Below, one piece after another: positions 1 through 7,495 of a DNA stretch of 24,552 nt; within the stretch, counting starts at the first letter, position 1; the number at the start of each line of letters is the position of its first letter. The stretch lies in assembly GCA_964471235.1 (NCBI GenBank), contig CAYYGL010000062.1:1-24552 (forward strand), read 5' to 3'. A program made the translations under genes and the position numbers. A model generated the notes under the pieces. It was not told the DNA's origin and did no database searches. It was given only the letters and a program-made list of their open reading frames with translations. The DNA is from CAYYGL01 sp964471235. Lineage in GTDB: Bacteria; Calditrichota; Calditrichia; RBG-13-44-9; J075.

Positions 1-8
1 TATTATGG

Positions 9-28
9 CTTGCTCTGCAATGAGCAAG
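9..28. repeat. short perfect inverted repeat
   Basis: CTTGCTC at 9-15 and GAGCAAG at 22-28 form a perfect 7-bp stem with a 6-base loop. No T tract follows on the minus strand, so it is a poor intrinsic terminator for the leftward genes. Bases 29-110 are AT-rich and show nothing I can name. Confidence 0.3.
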
Positions 29-110
29 AAGGAAGTAATATGTCAAAAGTCCAAATAATGTAGGATGGTAAACAAAATCAAAACAAGTGAAAAACCGGGT
101 ACCAACGTCA

Positions 111-300
111 TTAATAGGCCAATGCGATGTTTTTGTTGGCGAGTGCCCCATGCAGCGTGGTACGGCAACCGGCGTGAACCGTGATGGGGCAGTTGTCAAA
201 ATCCCGAAGGGATGGCGTTGCCATAAATTTTGACGATCCGTTCTTCCAACAGCTTTTCCAACTCCCCCAGTTCTTCGCCGTTTCTCTCCATCTCCCCCAT
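111..300 (-). pseudogene. possible 62-aa small ORF split by a one-base shift
   Basis: Three bases after the aminotransferase stop, an ATG at 298-300 opens a 34-codon frame rich in Glu and Leu (starts MGEMERNGEELGELEKL) that ends at a TGA at 196-198. The stop sits at the end of a TTTT run (198-201 on the plus strand). Reading one T fewer continues into a second open frame (DNCPITVHAGCRTT and onward) that ends at TAA 111-113, giving 62 residues. I do not recognise the product. The region could equally be noncoding. There is no clear ribosome-binding site apart from GGTGGG in the end of the upstream gene. Confidence 0.2.
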
Positions 301-303
301 TTT

Positions 304-1701
304 CTACCCACCCACCAGGTACGGCTTAATCCGGCGGGCGGCATTTCGGCAGGCTGCCGCCAGTCGTTCGATGTCAGCTTCCCTATGCGCATAAGTGGTG
401 CATCCCAAACCGTGCATGACAAAGACATTTTCTAACAGCATTGCCAGTTGGAGCACTTTTTCGCTGAGCTCAATATCACAGATGTGGGGATTGCGCACCT
501 CTTCGGGGGTGCAGAGTTCCAGCCCTTCCCGGTAAGGGAACAGCAGCATGTGCAGCGACGCACCGGGTAGCGCATCAATGCAATCGCCGGCAAACCGGAC
601 GTGGATATCCTCTTCCTCGAATGCTTTGATAACCGCACGCCGGGTTTGGGCACCAATTTCCGCCAGCCGGGGATAAATCTTCGATTCGTTTTTTATCAGG
701 TGGGTCAAAAATACTTTGGCAGCTAACATGGCAGCCGGGTGCGATGCATAGGTGCCACCCTGGAATTTCACTTTGCCGCCGCTCTCACTGCCTGCCAATT
801 GCAACAAATCCGCTCTTCCGGCCACCGCAGCTACCGGCATTCCGCCGCCAATGGCTTTACCCAGGGTCATTAAATCCGGCTGCACTCCGTAAAACGCCGC
901 CACATTTCCGGCACGGTAGCGGAATCCGGAAATGACTTCATCAAAAATAAGAATGACCCCAAACTTTTCAGTAAGTTCCCGTGCCAATTGTATGTACTCC
1001 CGTCTGGCAGGCATCAATCCCCCGGCGCCAATCACCGGCTCCAGAATAAAACAGGCTAATTTATTCCCGTACTTGTGAAAATCCTTTTCCAATTGTTCGG
1101 GATTATTGAATCGGGTAATCACCACCTCTTTCACCACCGATGCCGGCAGACCGGCGCTGTCCGGTTCTTTAAATCCCTCGTGATAACCAACCCCTTTCAA
1201 TCCCCACAAATGACCGCCATGCCAGCCGCCCCCGACCTTCATGAACAGGTTGCGGCCGGTGTAGGCTTTTGCCAGCATCATGGCATACATGGTGGCTAAG
1301 GTGCCGCTGGTGGTAAACCGGATTTGCTCGGCGCCGGTCTGTCGACATAATATTTCGGCAACCTCCACTTGCAGCCGGTCAGTGAACCCGGTTTGCAAGC
1401 CAAAACCTTCCGCAAACGCCTGAAAGAGAGCATCTGTCACCACCGGGGGATTGTGCCCCAGGATATTGGCATAGTGTCCCTGCCAGAAATCCAGGATTTG
1501 ATGGTCATCTTCATCTACCAGGTAGGCACCCCAGGCGTTAACAATGCGCGGGGGGAAGGGTTGGATGGTTCGCAGAGCGTTGCTCCCGCCATCCACCAGG
1601 TATTTCACCGCCCTCTGGTGGATAGCCGCACTGCGCGGCGAATGCTTTCGGTAGGCATCAGAAAGCTCTTGCAGCAAAGCAGAATAATTTCGTTCCGGCA
1701 T
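304..1701 (-). CDS. class III PLP-dependent aminotransferase, glutamate-1-semialdehyde aminomutase-like
   Basis: The 465-residue product is a fold-type I, class III aminotransferase. Visible hallmarks are TTSGTLA near residue 130, which binds the cofactor phosphate, IFDEV near 254, whose Asp contacts the pyridine nitrogen, and LGKAIGGGMP, whose Lys near 282 should form the Schiff base with PLP. The spacing and the GGGMP signature resemble glutamate-1-semialdehyde 2,1-aminomutase (HemL). The N-terminus and the long C-terminal part differ enough that I would not assign heme synthesis; the substrate is unknown. I place the start at ATG 1699-1701 (MPERN) because GAGGAG lies just upstream of it. 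The ATG twelve bases earlier (MRSL) has no such site. No other hem gene is nearby. Confidence 0.85.
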   Translation of the reverse strand: MPERNYSALLQELSDAYRKHSPRSAAIHQRAVKYLVDGGSNALRTIQPFPPRIVNAWGAYLVDEDDHQILDFWQGHYANILGHNPPVVTDALFQAFAEGFGLQTGFTDRLQVEVAEILCRQTGAEQIRFTTSGTLATMYAMMLAKAYTGRNLFMKVGGGWHGGHLWGLKGVGYHEGFKEPDSAGLPASVVKEVVITRFNNPEQLEKDFHKYGNKLACFILEPVIGAGGLMPARREYIQLARELTEKFGVILIFDEVISGFRYRAGNVAAFYGVQPDLMTLGKAIGGGMPVAAVAGRADLLQLAGSESGGKVKFQGGTYASHPAAMLAAKVFLTHLIKNESKIYPRLAEIGAQTRRAVIKAFEEEDIHVRFAGDCIDALPGASLHMLLFPYREGLELCTPEEVRNPHICDIELSEKVLQLAMLLENVFVMHGLGCTTYAHREADIERLAAACRNAARRIKPYLVGG

Positions 1702-1793
1702 CAGACTCCTCATTTGGTTTGGGGTGTGGCTTCCATCGCTAACTCACCTTATCGGTAGTGGTAAAAAACTATTTTGCATTCTGTTGAGGTAAA

Positions 1794-1822
1794 AAAATAC
1801 TTTCCCTGCCATCATCAGACAA
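1794..1822 (-). promoter_or_regulatory. putative sigma70-type promoter for the aminotransferase
   Basis: On the minus strand TTGTCT (1817-1822) and TATTTT (1794-1799) are 17 bp apart, each matching the consensus at four of six positions. It points at the aminotransferase. Between it and the gene lies an 8-codon upstream ORF (1710-1736, MEATPQTK) preceded by AAGGTGAG. Its stop overlaps the alternative MRSL start and lies 8 bases before the preferred start. Confidence 0.3.
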
Positions 1823-1835
1823 GTTAAGAATTGCA

Positions 1836-1865
1836 TTGGCTACTTTCAATTAACCGGATTATATT
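1836..1865 (+). promoter_or_regulatory. putative promoter abutting the start of the EEP-fold gene
   Basis: TTGGCT (1836-1841) and TATATT (1860-1865) are 18 bp apart. The -10 box ends only five bases before the ATG at 1871, and there is no Shine-Dalgarno sequence between them. If this promoter is used, the mRNA would be nearly leaderless. Confidence 0.3.
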
Positions 1866-1870
1866 TTGTC

Positions 1871-2689
1871 ATGTCAAAATTTTTCTGCATCGCTATTGTT
1901 GTTTTACTGATACTCACCTCTGTTGTAATACTGAGTATGCTACCCAATCCCCTTCCTCTCCCGGATAAAAGAAACCCGCAAGCTCTTCGAATGGTAACCG
2001 TTAATCTGAAGTATGTCAATAAGCAGGCAACAGAAGTTTCCATGGCGCTTCTAAAAACCGGGTTCGATTTGCTAATTTGCCTGGAATGGACCGGAAAAAA
2101 TATTGACATCGACCGTCTGAAGAAACAGGGCTACCGGGTAGCGCTTGACGCTCCCCGCCGGGGTACCCACGGAATTTGCATCATTGCCAAACAGTCTTTA
2201 CCGTTCACCACTAAACTGGTTTCCTCGCCGGTCGCAGGACCCTGTGCGATGCCCATTGGCACGGCAAGATTACAACTGAAGGAGAGGTACATAGTGGTGT
2301 TAGGCGTTCATGCGCCCCCGCCGATCTCAACCTGCAAGGGAACCACCATCCCTACTTTGGAAACAATATGTTCATGGGTCAGGGATGGCGTTTTACAGCG
2401 GGATGTGGGCGCCGGGAAAACGGGGGATGTCGTCATTATCGCCGGGGATTTCAATATGTATCCGTTTCACCCGGTGTTTCACCGTTTTAAAGAAGTCGGA
2501 TTGAGAGATGTCTTTCGGGAGGCAAATTGGCGGTTGGGGCTTACCTGGAAACCGCTTAGCTGGCTGCCACCGATGGTGAGAATAGATTACATCCTGACAG
2601 GGAAGCATTTTCAAACCGTAAACGCATACGTTTTCAACATTCCCGGCTCGGATCACCGGGGTGTGGCAGGGGACCTTATGTTCCACTAA
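1871..2689 (+). CDS. membrane-anchored endonuclease/exonuclease/phosphatase family protein
   Basis: The 272-residue protein starts with a hydrophobic helix (about residues 5-23), probably a signal anchor that places the catalytic domain outside the cytoplasm. The rest shows EEP-fold landmarks in order: Asn45 in VTVNLK, Glu72 in CLEW (metal ligand), GVHAPP near 145, GDFN at 192-195 (catalytic Asp and Asn), RIDYI near 237-241, and GSDHRG with the Asp-His pair at 261-262. The family contains Mg-dependent phosphodiesterases acting on DNA, phosphoinositides, sphingomyelin or nucleotides; the substrate here cannot be told. It is the only plus-strand gene, divergent from the aminotransferase and convergent with the OsmC-like gene. 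Confidence 0.8.
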   Translation: MSKFFCIAIVVLLILTSVVILSMLPNPLPLPDKRNPQALRMVTVNLKYVNKQATEVSMALLKTGFDLLICLEWTGKNIDIDRLKKQGYRVALDAPRRGTHGICIIAKQSLPFTTKLVSSPVAGPCAMPIGTARLQLKERYIVVLGVHAPPPISTCKGTTIPTLETICSWVRDGVLQRDVGAGKTGDVVIIAGDFNMYPFHPVFHRFKEVGLRDVFREANWRLGLTWKPLSWLPPMVRIDYILTGKHFQTVNAYVFNIPGSDHRGVAGDLMFH

Positions 2690-2731
2690 ATCCGCTCGAA
2701 TAATTCCGTGAGATTTAATTCAAATCCTTCT

Positions 2732-2765
2732 AAAATCCCCCCCCGGGAAGGGTTTTCGTTTTTTC
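2732..2765 (+). terminator. putative intrinsic terminator of the EEP-fold gene
   Basis: About 40 bases after the stop, AAAA plus a run of eight C faces GGGAAGGG plus TTTT, which can fold into a hairpin. T-rich sequence follows (cgtttttt). The stem register is ambiguous because of the C run. Confidence 0.5.
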
Positions 2766-2792
2766 AAATTTTTTCATCGAAGTAGTTCTGGC

Positions 2793-2834
2793 ATCAAAAT
2801 TTATTTTGATAGTGTTGACAAAACAAGTTTTGTC
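2793..2834. repeat. two related 18-bp palindromes in tandem
   Basis: ATCAAAAT-TT-ATTTTGAT (2793-2810) and GACAAAAC-AA-GTTTTGTC (2817-2834) are each perfect 8-bp inverted repeats around a 2-base centre. They share a CAAAA/TTTTG core. Six bases lie between them, so their centres are 24 bp apart. They sit in the convergent gap between the EEP-fold and OsmC-like genes. They look like paired dimer-binding operators, or like small AT-rich hairpins at transcript ends. TTGACA at 2816-2821 overlaps the second one on the plus strand, but no good -10 follows. Confidence 0.55.
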
Positions 2835-2853
2835 GCTCCTTACTTAATTTTCC

Positions 2854-3261
2854 CTATTCATAAAGATACTCATACGTCAACCGGGCGGTTTTGCGGAGCA
2901 TTTCCGAAACGCCGCAATACTTTGTCTGGGAAAGTTCAATGGCTTTCTTCAGTTTTTCTTCCGGCACATTCCCTTTCACAATATAGCGCAGATGAATTTT
3001 GGAAAACACTTTGGGATGAGTTTCCGTCTGCTCCGCTTCCACTTCGATGCGCAGGCTTTCCGGCAGGGCGCGCATCTTTCGCAAAATGGCAATCACATCC
3101 ATCCCGGTGCAACCGGCTAATCCATCCAGCACCAATCGCTTGGGGGATTGGGCACTGTCTTCTCCGCCCACATCTGCCACGGTATCCATCTCAACGGTAT
3201 GACCGTTTTCATCTTCGCCAATAAACTTCATCTTGCCTTTCCAGGTGACGGTAACGTTCAT
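2854..3261 (-). CDS. OsmC/Ohr-like family protein
   Basis: The 135-residue product has the OsmC-like layout. It has an N-terminal beta-sheet half, then LAGCTGMDV with Cys51 at the start of the central helix, and KYCGVSEML with Cys116. In OsmC and Ohr the two conserved cysteines reduce organic hydroperoxides. The closer match in spacing is to YhfA-type OsmC-like proteins, whose substrates are poorly known. I choose ATG 3259-3261 because GGAG lies five bases upstream. An in-frame ATG at 3331-3333 would add 24 residues but has no binding site. The gene follows the coiled-coil gene by 99 bp on the same strand and may share its transcript. Confidence 0.8.
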   Translation of the reverse strand: MNVTVTWKGKMKFIGEDENGHTVEMDTVADVGGEDSAQSPKRLVLDGLAGCTGMDVIAILRKMRALPESLRIEVEAEQTETHPKVFSKIHLRYIVKGNVPEEKLKKAIELSQTKYCGVSEMLRKTARLTYEYLYE

Positions 3262-3360
3262 CTCTTCTCCGAAAATTAATTGGTAGGTATTCGAGGGGTT
3301 ATTTACCGGTATGGTGAAATCCGCTTCAACCATCAGAAACTTACTGGCTAACCCACAGAA

Positions 3361-4390
3361 TTATTTTTTATCGACTAATTGATAGGACCAAAAATAAGGG
3401 ATGTTTTGGGTTTTCAATTTCTCCTCCGCCACAGGATGAAAATGATAGGCAATCGCCAGGGGAAAGAGATCTGCATTTAAAAACTCCCGCACCCGTTTGA
3501 GAAGTTTTAAAAATTTATCCACATCCCTGGGACCAAACTGTGCCTTACTTTCCCCAATCACAATAATTTTCCGACCATTTTCAGCACCTTCTCCATAGAT
3601 ATTGATTTCATCAAACCGGGTTGATGAGTAAACAATATTCCGGCGATACAACTGGGAAACCTCTATTCCAAACTGTTCTTTTAAAATCCGTTTCAATACC
3701 GGAAAAGATTCATCTTCGAGACGATACCCAATGGTATTGCTTATCCCTCCCAGTTCTTTGGAAATATCATCCACTCTCCTGGTCAACTTCTGAATAACTA
3801 CTTCCGTTTTTTGCTGTGCGACGGCTAACTGTTCCACTCTCTCCGTCAGGCTATCCAGTCGCTCCTCGGTTCGCTGTTGCGCTTCCGTTAATTGCTCCAT
3901 CTTCAGGGTCAGGTTNNNNNNNNNNNNNNNNNNNNNNNNNNNNNNNNNNNNNNNNNNNNNNNNNNNNNNNNNNNNNNNNNNNNNNNNNNNNNNNNNNNNN
4001 NNNNNNNNNNNNNNNATCCAGCCGCTCCTCGGTTCGCTGTTGCGCCTCCGTTAATTGCTCCATCTTCAGGATCAGGTTATCCAGCCGCTCCTCGGTTCGT
4101 TGTTGCGCCTCCGTTAATTGCTCCATCTTCAGGATCAGGCTATCCAGCCGCTCCTCGGTTCGCTGTTGCGCCTCCGTTAATTGCTCCATCTTCAGGGTCA
4201 GGCTATCCACGGTTCGCTCTTGCGCCTCCGCTAACTTCGAGACAATCGCTTTCAACTCACTAAAGTCTTCTCGGGTGACCGTATTAGCCACCTCTTGATA
4301 AATATTACCAAGGATTTCGGCTAATTTTTCGGCTCCTTCCTGCCCGAATTGATCCTTCAATGCATGATAAATTTTTAAGGTATCCAGCAT
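3361..4390 (-). CDS. coiled-coil protein with PD-(D/E)XK-like C-terminal domain, interrupted by a scaffold gap
   Basis: The N-terminal part (starts MLDTLKIYHALKDQFG) leads into a coiled coil built from a 21-residue repeat (LTLKMEQLTEAQQRTEERLDS, about three heptads). The C-terminal part ends with FDEINIYGEG followed by IVIGESK, an Asp then E-x-K pattern typical of PD-(D/E)XK nuclease-fold domains, as in proteins annotated DUF3782 and relatives. Its target is unknown. The two halves lie in different frames only because the N run is 100 bases long; removing it gives one continuous frame of at least 309 residues. I prefer ATG 4388-4390, preceded by AGAGG, over a TTG eight codons upstream. A TATATT box about 30 bp upstream could be a -10. 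Confidence 0.75.
3853..4204 (-). repeat. 63-bp tandem repeat array inside the coiled-coil gene
   Basis: Units begin with ATCCAG on the plus strand at 3853, 4016, 4079 and 4142 and differ by only a few bases. The first unit ends exactly at 3915, where the Ns begin; the next starts exactly where they end. Each unit encodes 21 residues. More diverged partial copies flank the array on both sides. Confidence 0.9.
3916..4015. other. scaffold gap of 100 Ns
   Basis: Exactly 100 N characters stand here, the usual placeholder for an unknown distance. The gap falls inside the tandem array, where short reads would collapse or break. Confidence 0.98.
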
Positions 4391-4495
4391 AAGACCTCTG
4401 CAAGTTTTTCTCAAATATAATCAAATAAAACGTGTGACAGCAAATATCGTTCGTAAAATTTTGTCTAAGTTTGAAAAATTTACCATGCACTTCTC

Positions 4496-6145
4496 TCAGC
4501 GCAGCATCGGGATTTTAATTCCTTTCTTTTTTGCAAAGGCAATGGCTTCCTCGTACCCGGCATCGGCATGGCGGGCAACGCCAATCCCGGGGTCATTGGT
4601 TAAGACTCGCATGATGCGCTCGGCAGTCTCATCCGTGCCGTCGGCTACCATAACCATCCCGGAGTGTTGGGCATAGCCGATACCCACACCACCACCGTTG
4701 TGCATGGAGACCCAGGAAGCGCCCGATGCCACATTGAGCATGCCATTCAGCAGGGGCCAGTCGGCAATGGCATCGCTGCCGTCCTTCATCCCCTCCGTCT
4801 CCCGGTTGGGCGACGCCACCGAGCCGGTATCCAGGTGATCCCTGCCAATCACAATCGGCGCCTTGATCTCTCCCTTTTTCACCAATTCATTGATTGCCAG
4901 CCCCATCTTTTCCCGCTCGCCATACCCCAGCCAGCAAATCCGGGAAGGCAACCCCTGGAATTGCACTTTCTTCTGTGCCATGTCAATCCAACGCAGCAGG
5001 GGCTTGTCATGGGGGAACAATTCTTTTACCAGTTCATCGGTGCGATAAATATCTTCCGGGTCGCCAGAGAGGGCTGCCCAGCGGAAGGGTCCTTTACCCT
5101 CGCAGAACAGCGGGCGAATATATGCCGGTACAAATCCCGGGTAGGCAAAGGCATTTTCCACCCCGGCTTTCAACGCCTGACCACGCAGGTTGTTGCCGTA
5201 ATCGAACACCTCCGCGCCCATTTTTTGCAGGTCTATCATTGCCCGGCAGTGCACCGCCATGGAACGCATTGCCATCTCGATATACTTTTGAGGATTGCTG
5301 TTGCGCAGTTCCAGTGCTTCCGGGTAGGGTATCCCGGCCGGTACATAACCGTTTAGCTCATCATGCGCCGAGGTCTGGTCCGTCACGATATCGGGCACAA
5401 TCCCCCGTTTTACAAATTCCGGGAAGACATCTGCGGCATTTCCCAGCAGCCCGATGGATAACGGCTCCCTGGCTGCCCGGGCGCGTTCTGCCATTTGCAG
5501 CGCGTCATCCAGGGTCGTTGCCATCTCATCCAGGTAGCGGGTCTCCAACCGGCGGCGGATGCGCTGTTCATCCACTTCCACAATAATTGCTACCCCATTG
5601 TTCATGGTCACTGCCAGGGGCTGGGCACCGCCCATGCCGCCTAATCCGGCCGTGAGGGTGAGGGTACCGGCTAAATCGCCGTTGTACTTGCGCCGGGCGA
5701 TGGCTGCCAGAGTCTCATAAGTTCCTTGCAAAATCCCCTGGGTGCCAATGTAAATCCAGCTCCCGGCAGTCATCTGACCATACATGATCAACCCCTTCTT
5801 CTCCAATTCCCGGAATACCTCCCAGTTATTCCAGTGACCCACCAGGTTGGAGTTGGCAATTAACACCCGGGGGGCATGGGGAAAGGTTTTAAACACCCCC
5901 ACCGGTTTGCCGCTTTGCACTAAAAGTGTCTCATCATTCTCCAATTCTTTCAAAGCGGCAACAATGGCATCAAAACACTCCCAATTGCGAGCTGCTTTGC
6001 CGGAGCCGCCGTAAACGATCAGTTCCTCCGGTTTTTCGGCAACCTCCGGGTCCAGGTTGTTCATCAACATGCGCATGGCAGCTTCCTGATGCCAGCCTTT
6101 ACAGGTTAGCCGGGTCCCTCGCGGGGCATGAATTTCTCGTGTCAT
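4496..6145 (-). CDS. hutU: urocanate hydratase
   Basis: Urocanase converts trans-urocanate to 4-imidazolone-5-propionate, the second step of histidine breakdown, using tightly bound NAD as an electrophile in the cytosol. The 549 residues match the usual full length. Diagnostic segments are YGGSGKAARNW near 45, TAGLGGMGGAQP at 165-176 in the NAD-binding part, and SRICWLGYGE with the conserved Cys404. Near the C-terminus come GRDHLDTGSVASPNRETEGM and the MHNGGGVGIGYAQHSG glycine-rich segment. The start codon lies within the ATGA overlap with the stop of the upstream glycoside hydrolase-like gene, so translation is probably coupled. No hutH, hutI or hutG is present in the window, so the pathway must be completed elsewhere. 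Confidence 0.97.
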   Translation of the reverse strand: MTREIHAPRGTRLTCKGWHQEAAMRMLMNNLDPEVAEKPEELIVYGGSGKAARNWECFDAIVAALKELENDETLLVQSGKPVGVFKTFPHAPRVLIANSNLVGHWNNWEVFRELEKKGLIMYGQMTAGSWIYIGTQGILQGTYETLAAIARRKYNGDLAGTLTLTAGLGGMGGAQPLAVTMNNGVAIIVEVDEQRIRRRLETRYLDEMATTLDDALQMAERARAAREPLSIGLLGNAADVFPEFVKRGIVPDIVTDQTSAHDELNGYVPAGIPYPEALELRNSNPQKYIEMAMRSMAVHCRAMIDLQKMGAEVFDYGNNLRGQALKAGVENAFAYPGFVPAYIRPLFCEGKGPFRWAALSGDPEDIYRTDELVKELFPHDKPLLRWIDMAQKKVQFQGLPSRICWLGYGEREKMGLAINELVKKGEIKAPIVIGRDHLDTGSVASPNRETEGMKDGSDAIADWPLLNGMLNVASGASWVSMHNGGGVGIGYAQHSGMVMVADGTDETAERIMRVLTNDPGIGVARHADAGYEEAIAFAKKKGIKIPMLR

Positions 6146-7296
6146 GGCTTTTTCTCCGTCTTTTCGATTTCCCGAAAATATTTACGCCGTAATTTAACAT
6201 CTTTCAGGAATTGATCATACGAAAACAATACATACCCGGGAAATTTGTTGTTTTGGATAAAGCGGATTTGGGACAGCGCCGAATCCGGCGGTTGATTATA
6301 CAGGGCAATGCCCATGACAATGCGGTTGATATCCCCGCTGCCAATGATTTTCTCAATCCGGCTGTGAAAATATTGTTGATTGGGAGTGTAGTTCATGGGG
6401 ACTGCCCAGTCCAGCCATCCCTCGCGCAGCCAACGGTCCCACTCCTGGTAATACTGCCAATGAGCAGCCGCTAAATCCGCCTTCACCGCTGCCGATACGA
6501 TTACCCCCGGATGCCGGTGATGAATCGATGTGGTTAATTGCTCCACAAAATCGGACAGTTCCCGGCGCAAAAACTCCGCCCAGCGGGTAAAAAATATCTC
6601 ATAACCGGACCATCCGAACTGTTCGATAAATTTTAGCGGGTCGCGTTTAAAATCCAGCGGATCCAGCATATACGTTTGCTTAAACCGCTGCCGGGCAAGG
6701 GGGTTAAAGTCGAAACGGTGATCGGGATAGCGGATATAATCGAGATGGATGCCGTCCACCGGGTAGTGGTTGAGGATATCTTCAATCACGGCGGAGACAT
6801 GCTGCTGCACTTCCGGTTGAATGGGGGATTGAAACCAGCCTTCGGCATTGCGCCGCCCGGTCAGGGTAGTATCGGAATGCGAGGAATCCAGTTGCACCGG
6901 GTAAACCAGCCACTCCGGGTTCCGGTTCAGTACATGCTCCCGGGATTCCGGTTTCTCATCATTACTCCACACGTAAAAGACATTCACCCAGGCATGAATG
7001 CGGAAATGATACTGCTGATTTTTTTCGAGTAGATATGCCAGCGGGTCAAAATCCTCTGCCAGCCTTTCGGCGCGCGGTTCCAGGTGACTGTTGTAGTAAG
7101 CGTCGCCGCGCCCGCGAACCTGCACAAACAGATCGGTGAACTGATTTTGAGCTGCAAAGCGCAGCACCGAGTCAATCCGGCTGGCGCGCAGCAGATTGTG
7201 CCGCACCACCCATAGCCCACAAACTTTGGGAGCTGCCGGGGGATGCGCCCATAGCGTTCCCAGCATTAAACAAAGTGGCAGTAAAACCCGTCGCAT
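6142..7296 (-). CDS. secreted glycoside hydrolase-like protein, GHL10/DUF187 (YngK-like)
   Basis: The 384-residue protein begins with a short signal peptide (MRRVLLPLCLMLGTLWA, hydrophobic core about 4-16), so it is probably exported. The mature part looks like a TIM-barrel glycoside hydrolase-like domain of the GHL10 type. FVQVRGRGDAYYNS lies near 57, the barrel strand RIHAWVNVF near 99, and the diagnostic DGIHLDYIRYPD at 181-192, followed by AVPMNYTP further on. Members are linked to cell-wall or polysaccharide processing, but the reaction is not established for this type. AGGGAG precedes the ATG. Its stop overlaps the start of hutU by four bases, an unexpected operon partner for histidine catabolism. 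Confidence 0.85.
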   Translation of the reverse strand: MRRVLLPLCLMLGTLWAHPPAAPKVCGLWVVRHNLLRASRIDSVLRFAAQNQFTDLFVQVRGRGDAYYNSHLEPRAERLAEDFDPLAYLLEKNQQYHFRIHAWVNVFYVWSNDEKPESREHVLNRNPEWLVYPVQLDSSHSDTTLTGRRNAEGWFQSPIQPEVQQHVSAVIEDILNHYPVDGIHLDYIRYPDHRFDFNPLARQRFKQTYMLDPLDFKRDPLKFIEQFGWSGYEIFFTRWAEFLRRELSDFVEQLTTSIHHRHPGVIVSAAVKADLAAAHWQYYQEWDRWLREGWLDWAVPMNYTPNQQYFHSRIEKIIGSGDINRIVMGIALYNQPPDSALSQIRFIQNNKFPGYVLFSYDQFLKDVKLRRKYFREIEKTEKKP

Positions 7297-7324
7297 GTTT
7301 CTCCCTGTTGGTGAATCGCTAAAG

Positions 7325-7353
7325 CTTATCGTATGTTACCATTTTATCGTCAA
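7325..7353 (-). promoter_or_regulatory. putative sigma70-type promoter for the GHL10-hutU pair
   Basis: On the minus strand TTGACG (7348-7353, five of six) and GATAAG (7325-7330, four of six) are exactly 17 bp apart. The predicted start of transcription near 7318 leaves a leader of about 22 bases that contains the AGGGAG site. Confidence 0.45.
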
Positions 7354-7495
7354 TTCTGTGCTAATGCTTATCCGTGATAGATAAATATGACAATAAAACG
7401 ACTCGAAACACAACCGGTGAATATCTTCTAAAATTCCGGAAGAAAATATAACAGGTTGAATCCATAATTTTGTGTAAAATTGAGTTGATTTTTAG

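Noticed and set aside
2816..2821. Plus-strand TTGACA between the EEP-fold and OsmC-like genes as a promoter.
   Set aside because: No -10 at proper spacing, and it would read antisense into the OsmC-like gene. The hexamer is a by-product of the palindrome.
3853..4204. Tandem repeats as a possible CRISPR array.
   Set aside because: Units are contiguous 63-bp coding copies with no unique spacers, and they keep the reading frame of a coiled coil.
4391..4495. Terminator for hutU in the gap before the coiled-coil gene.
   Set aside because: Only a weak AT-rich dyad (GTAAATTTT against AAAATTTTAC with a bulge) is visible, which is not convincing.
4664..5586. Long plus-strand open frames opposite hutU.
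   Set aside because: They lie antisense to a fully conserved hutU and show no family features; they are shadows of GC-biased codons.
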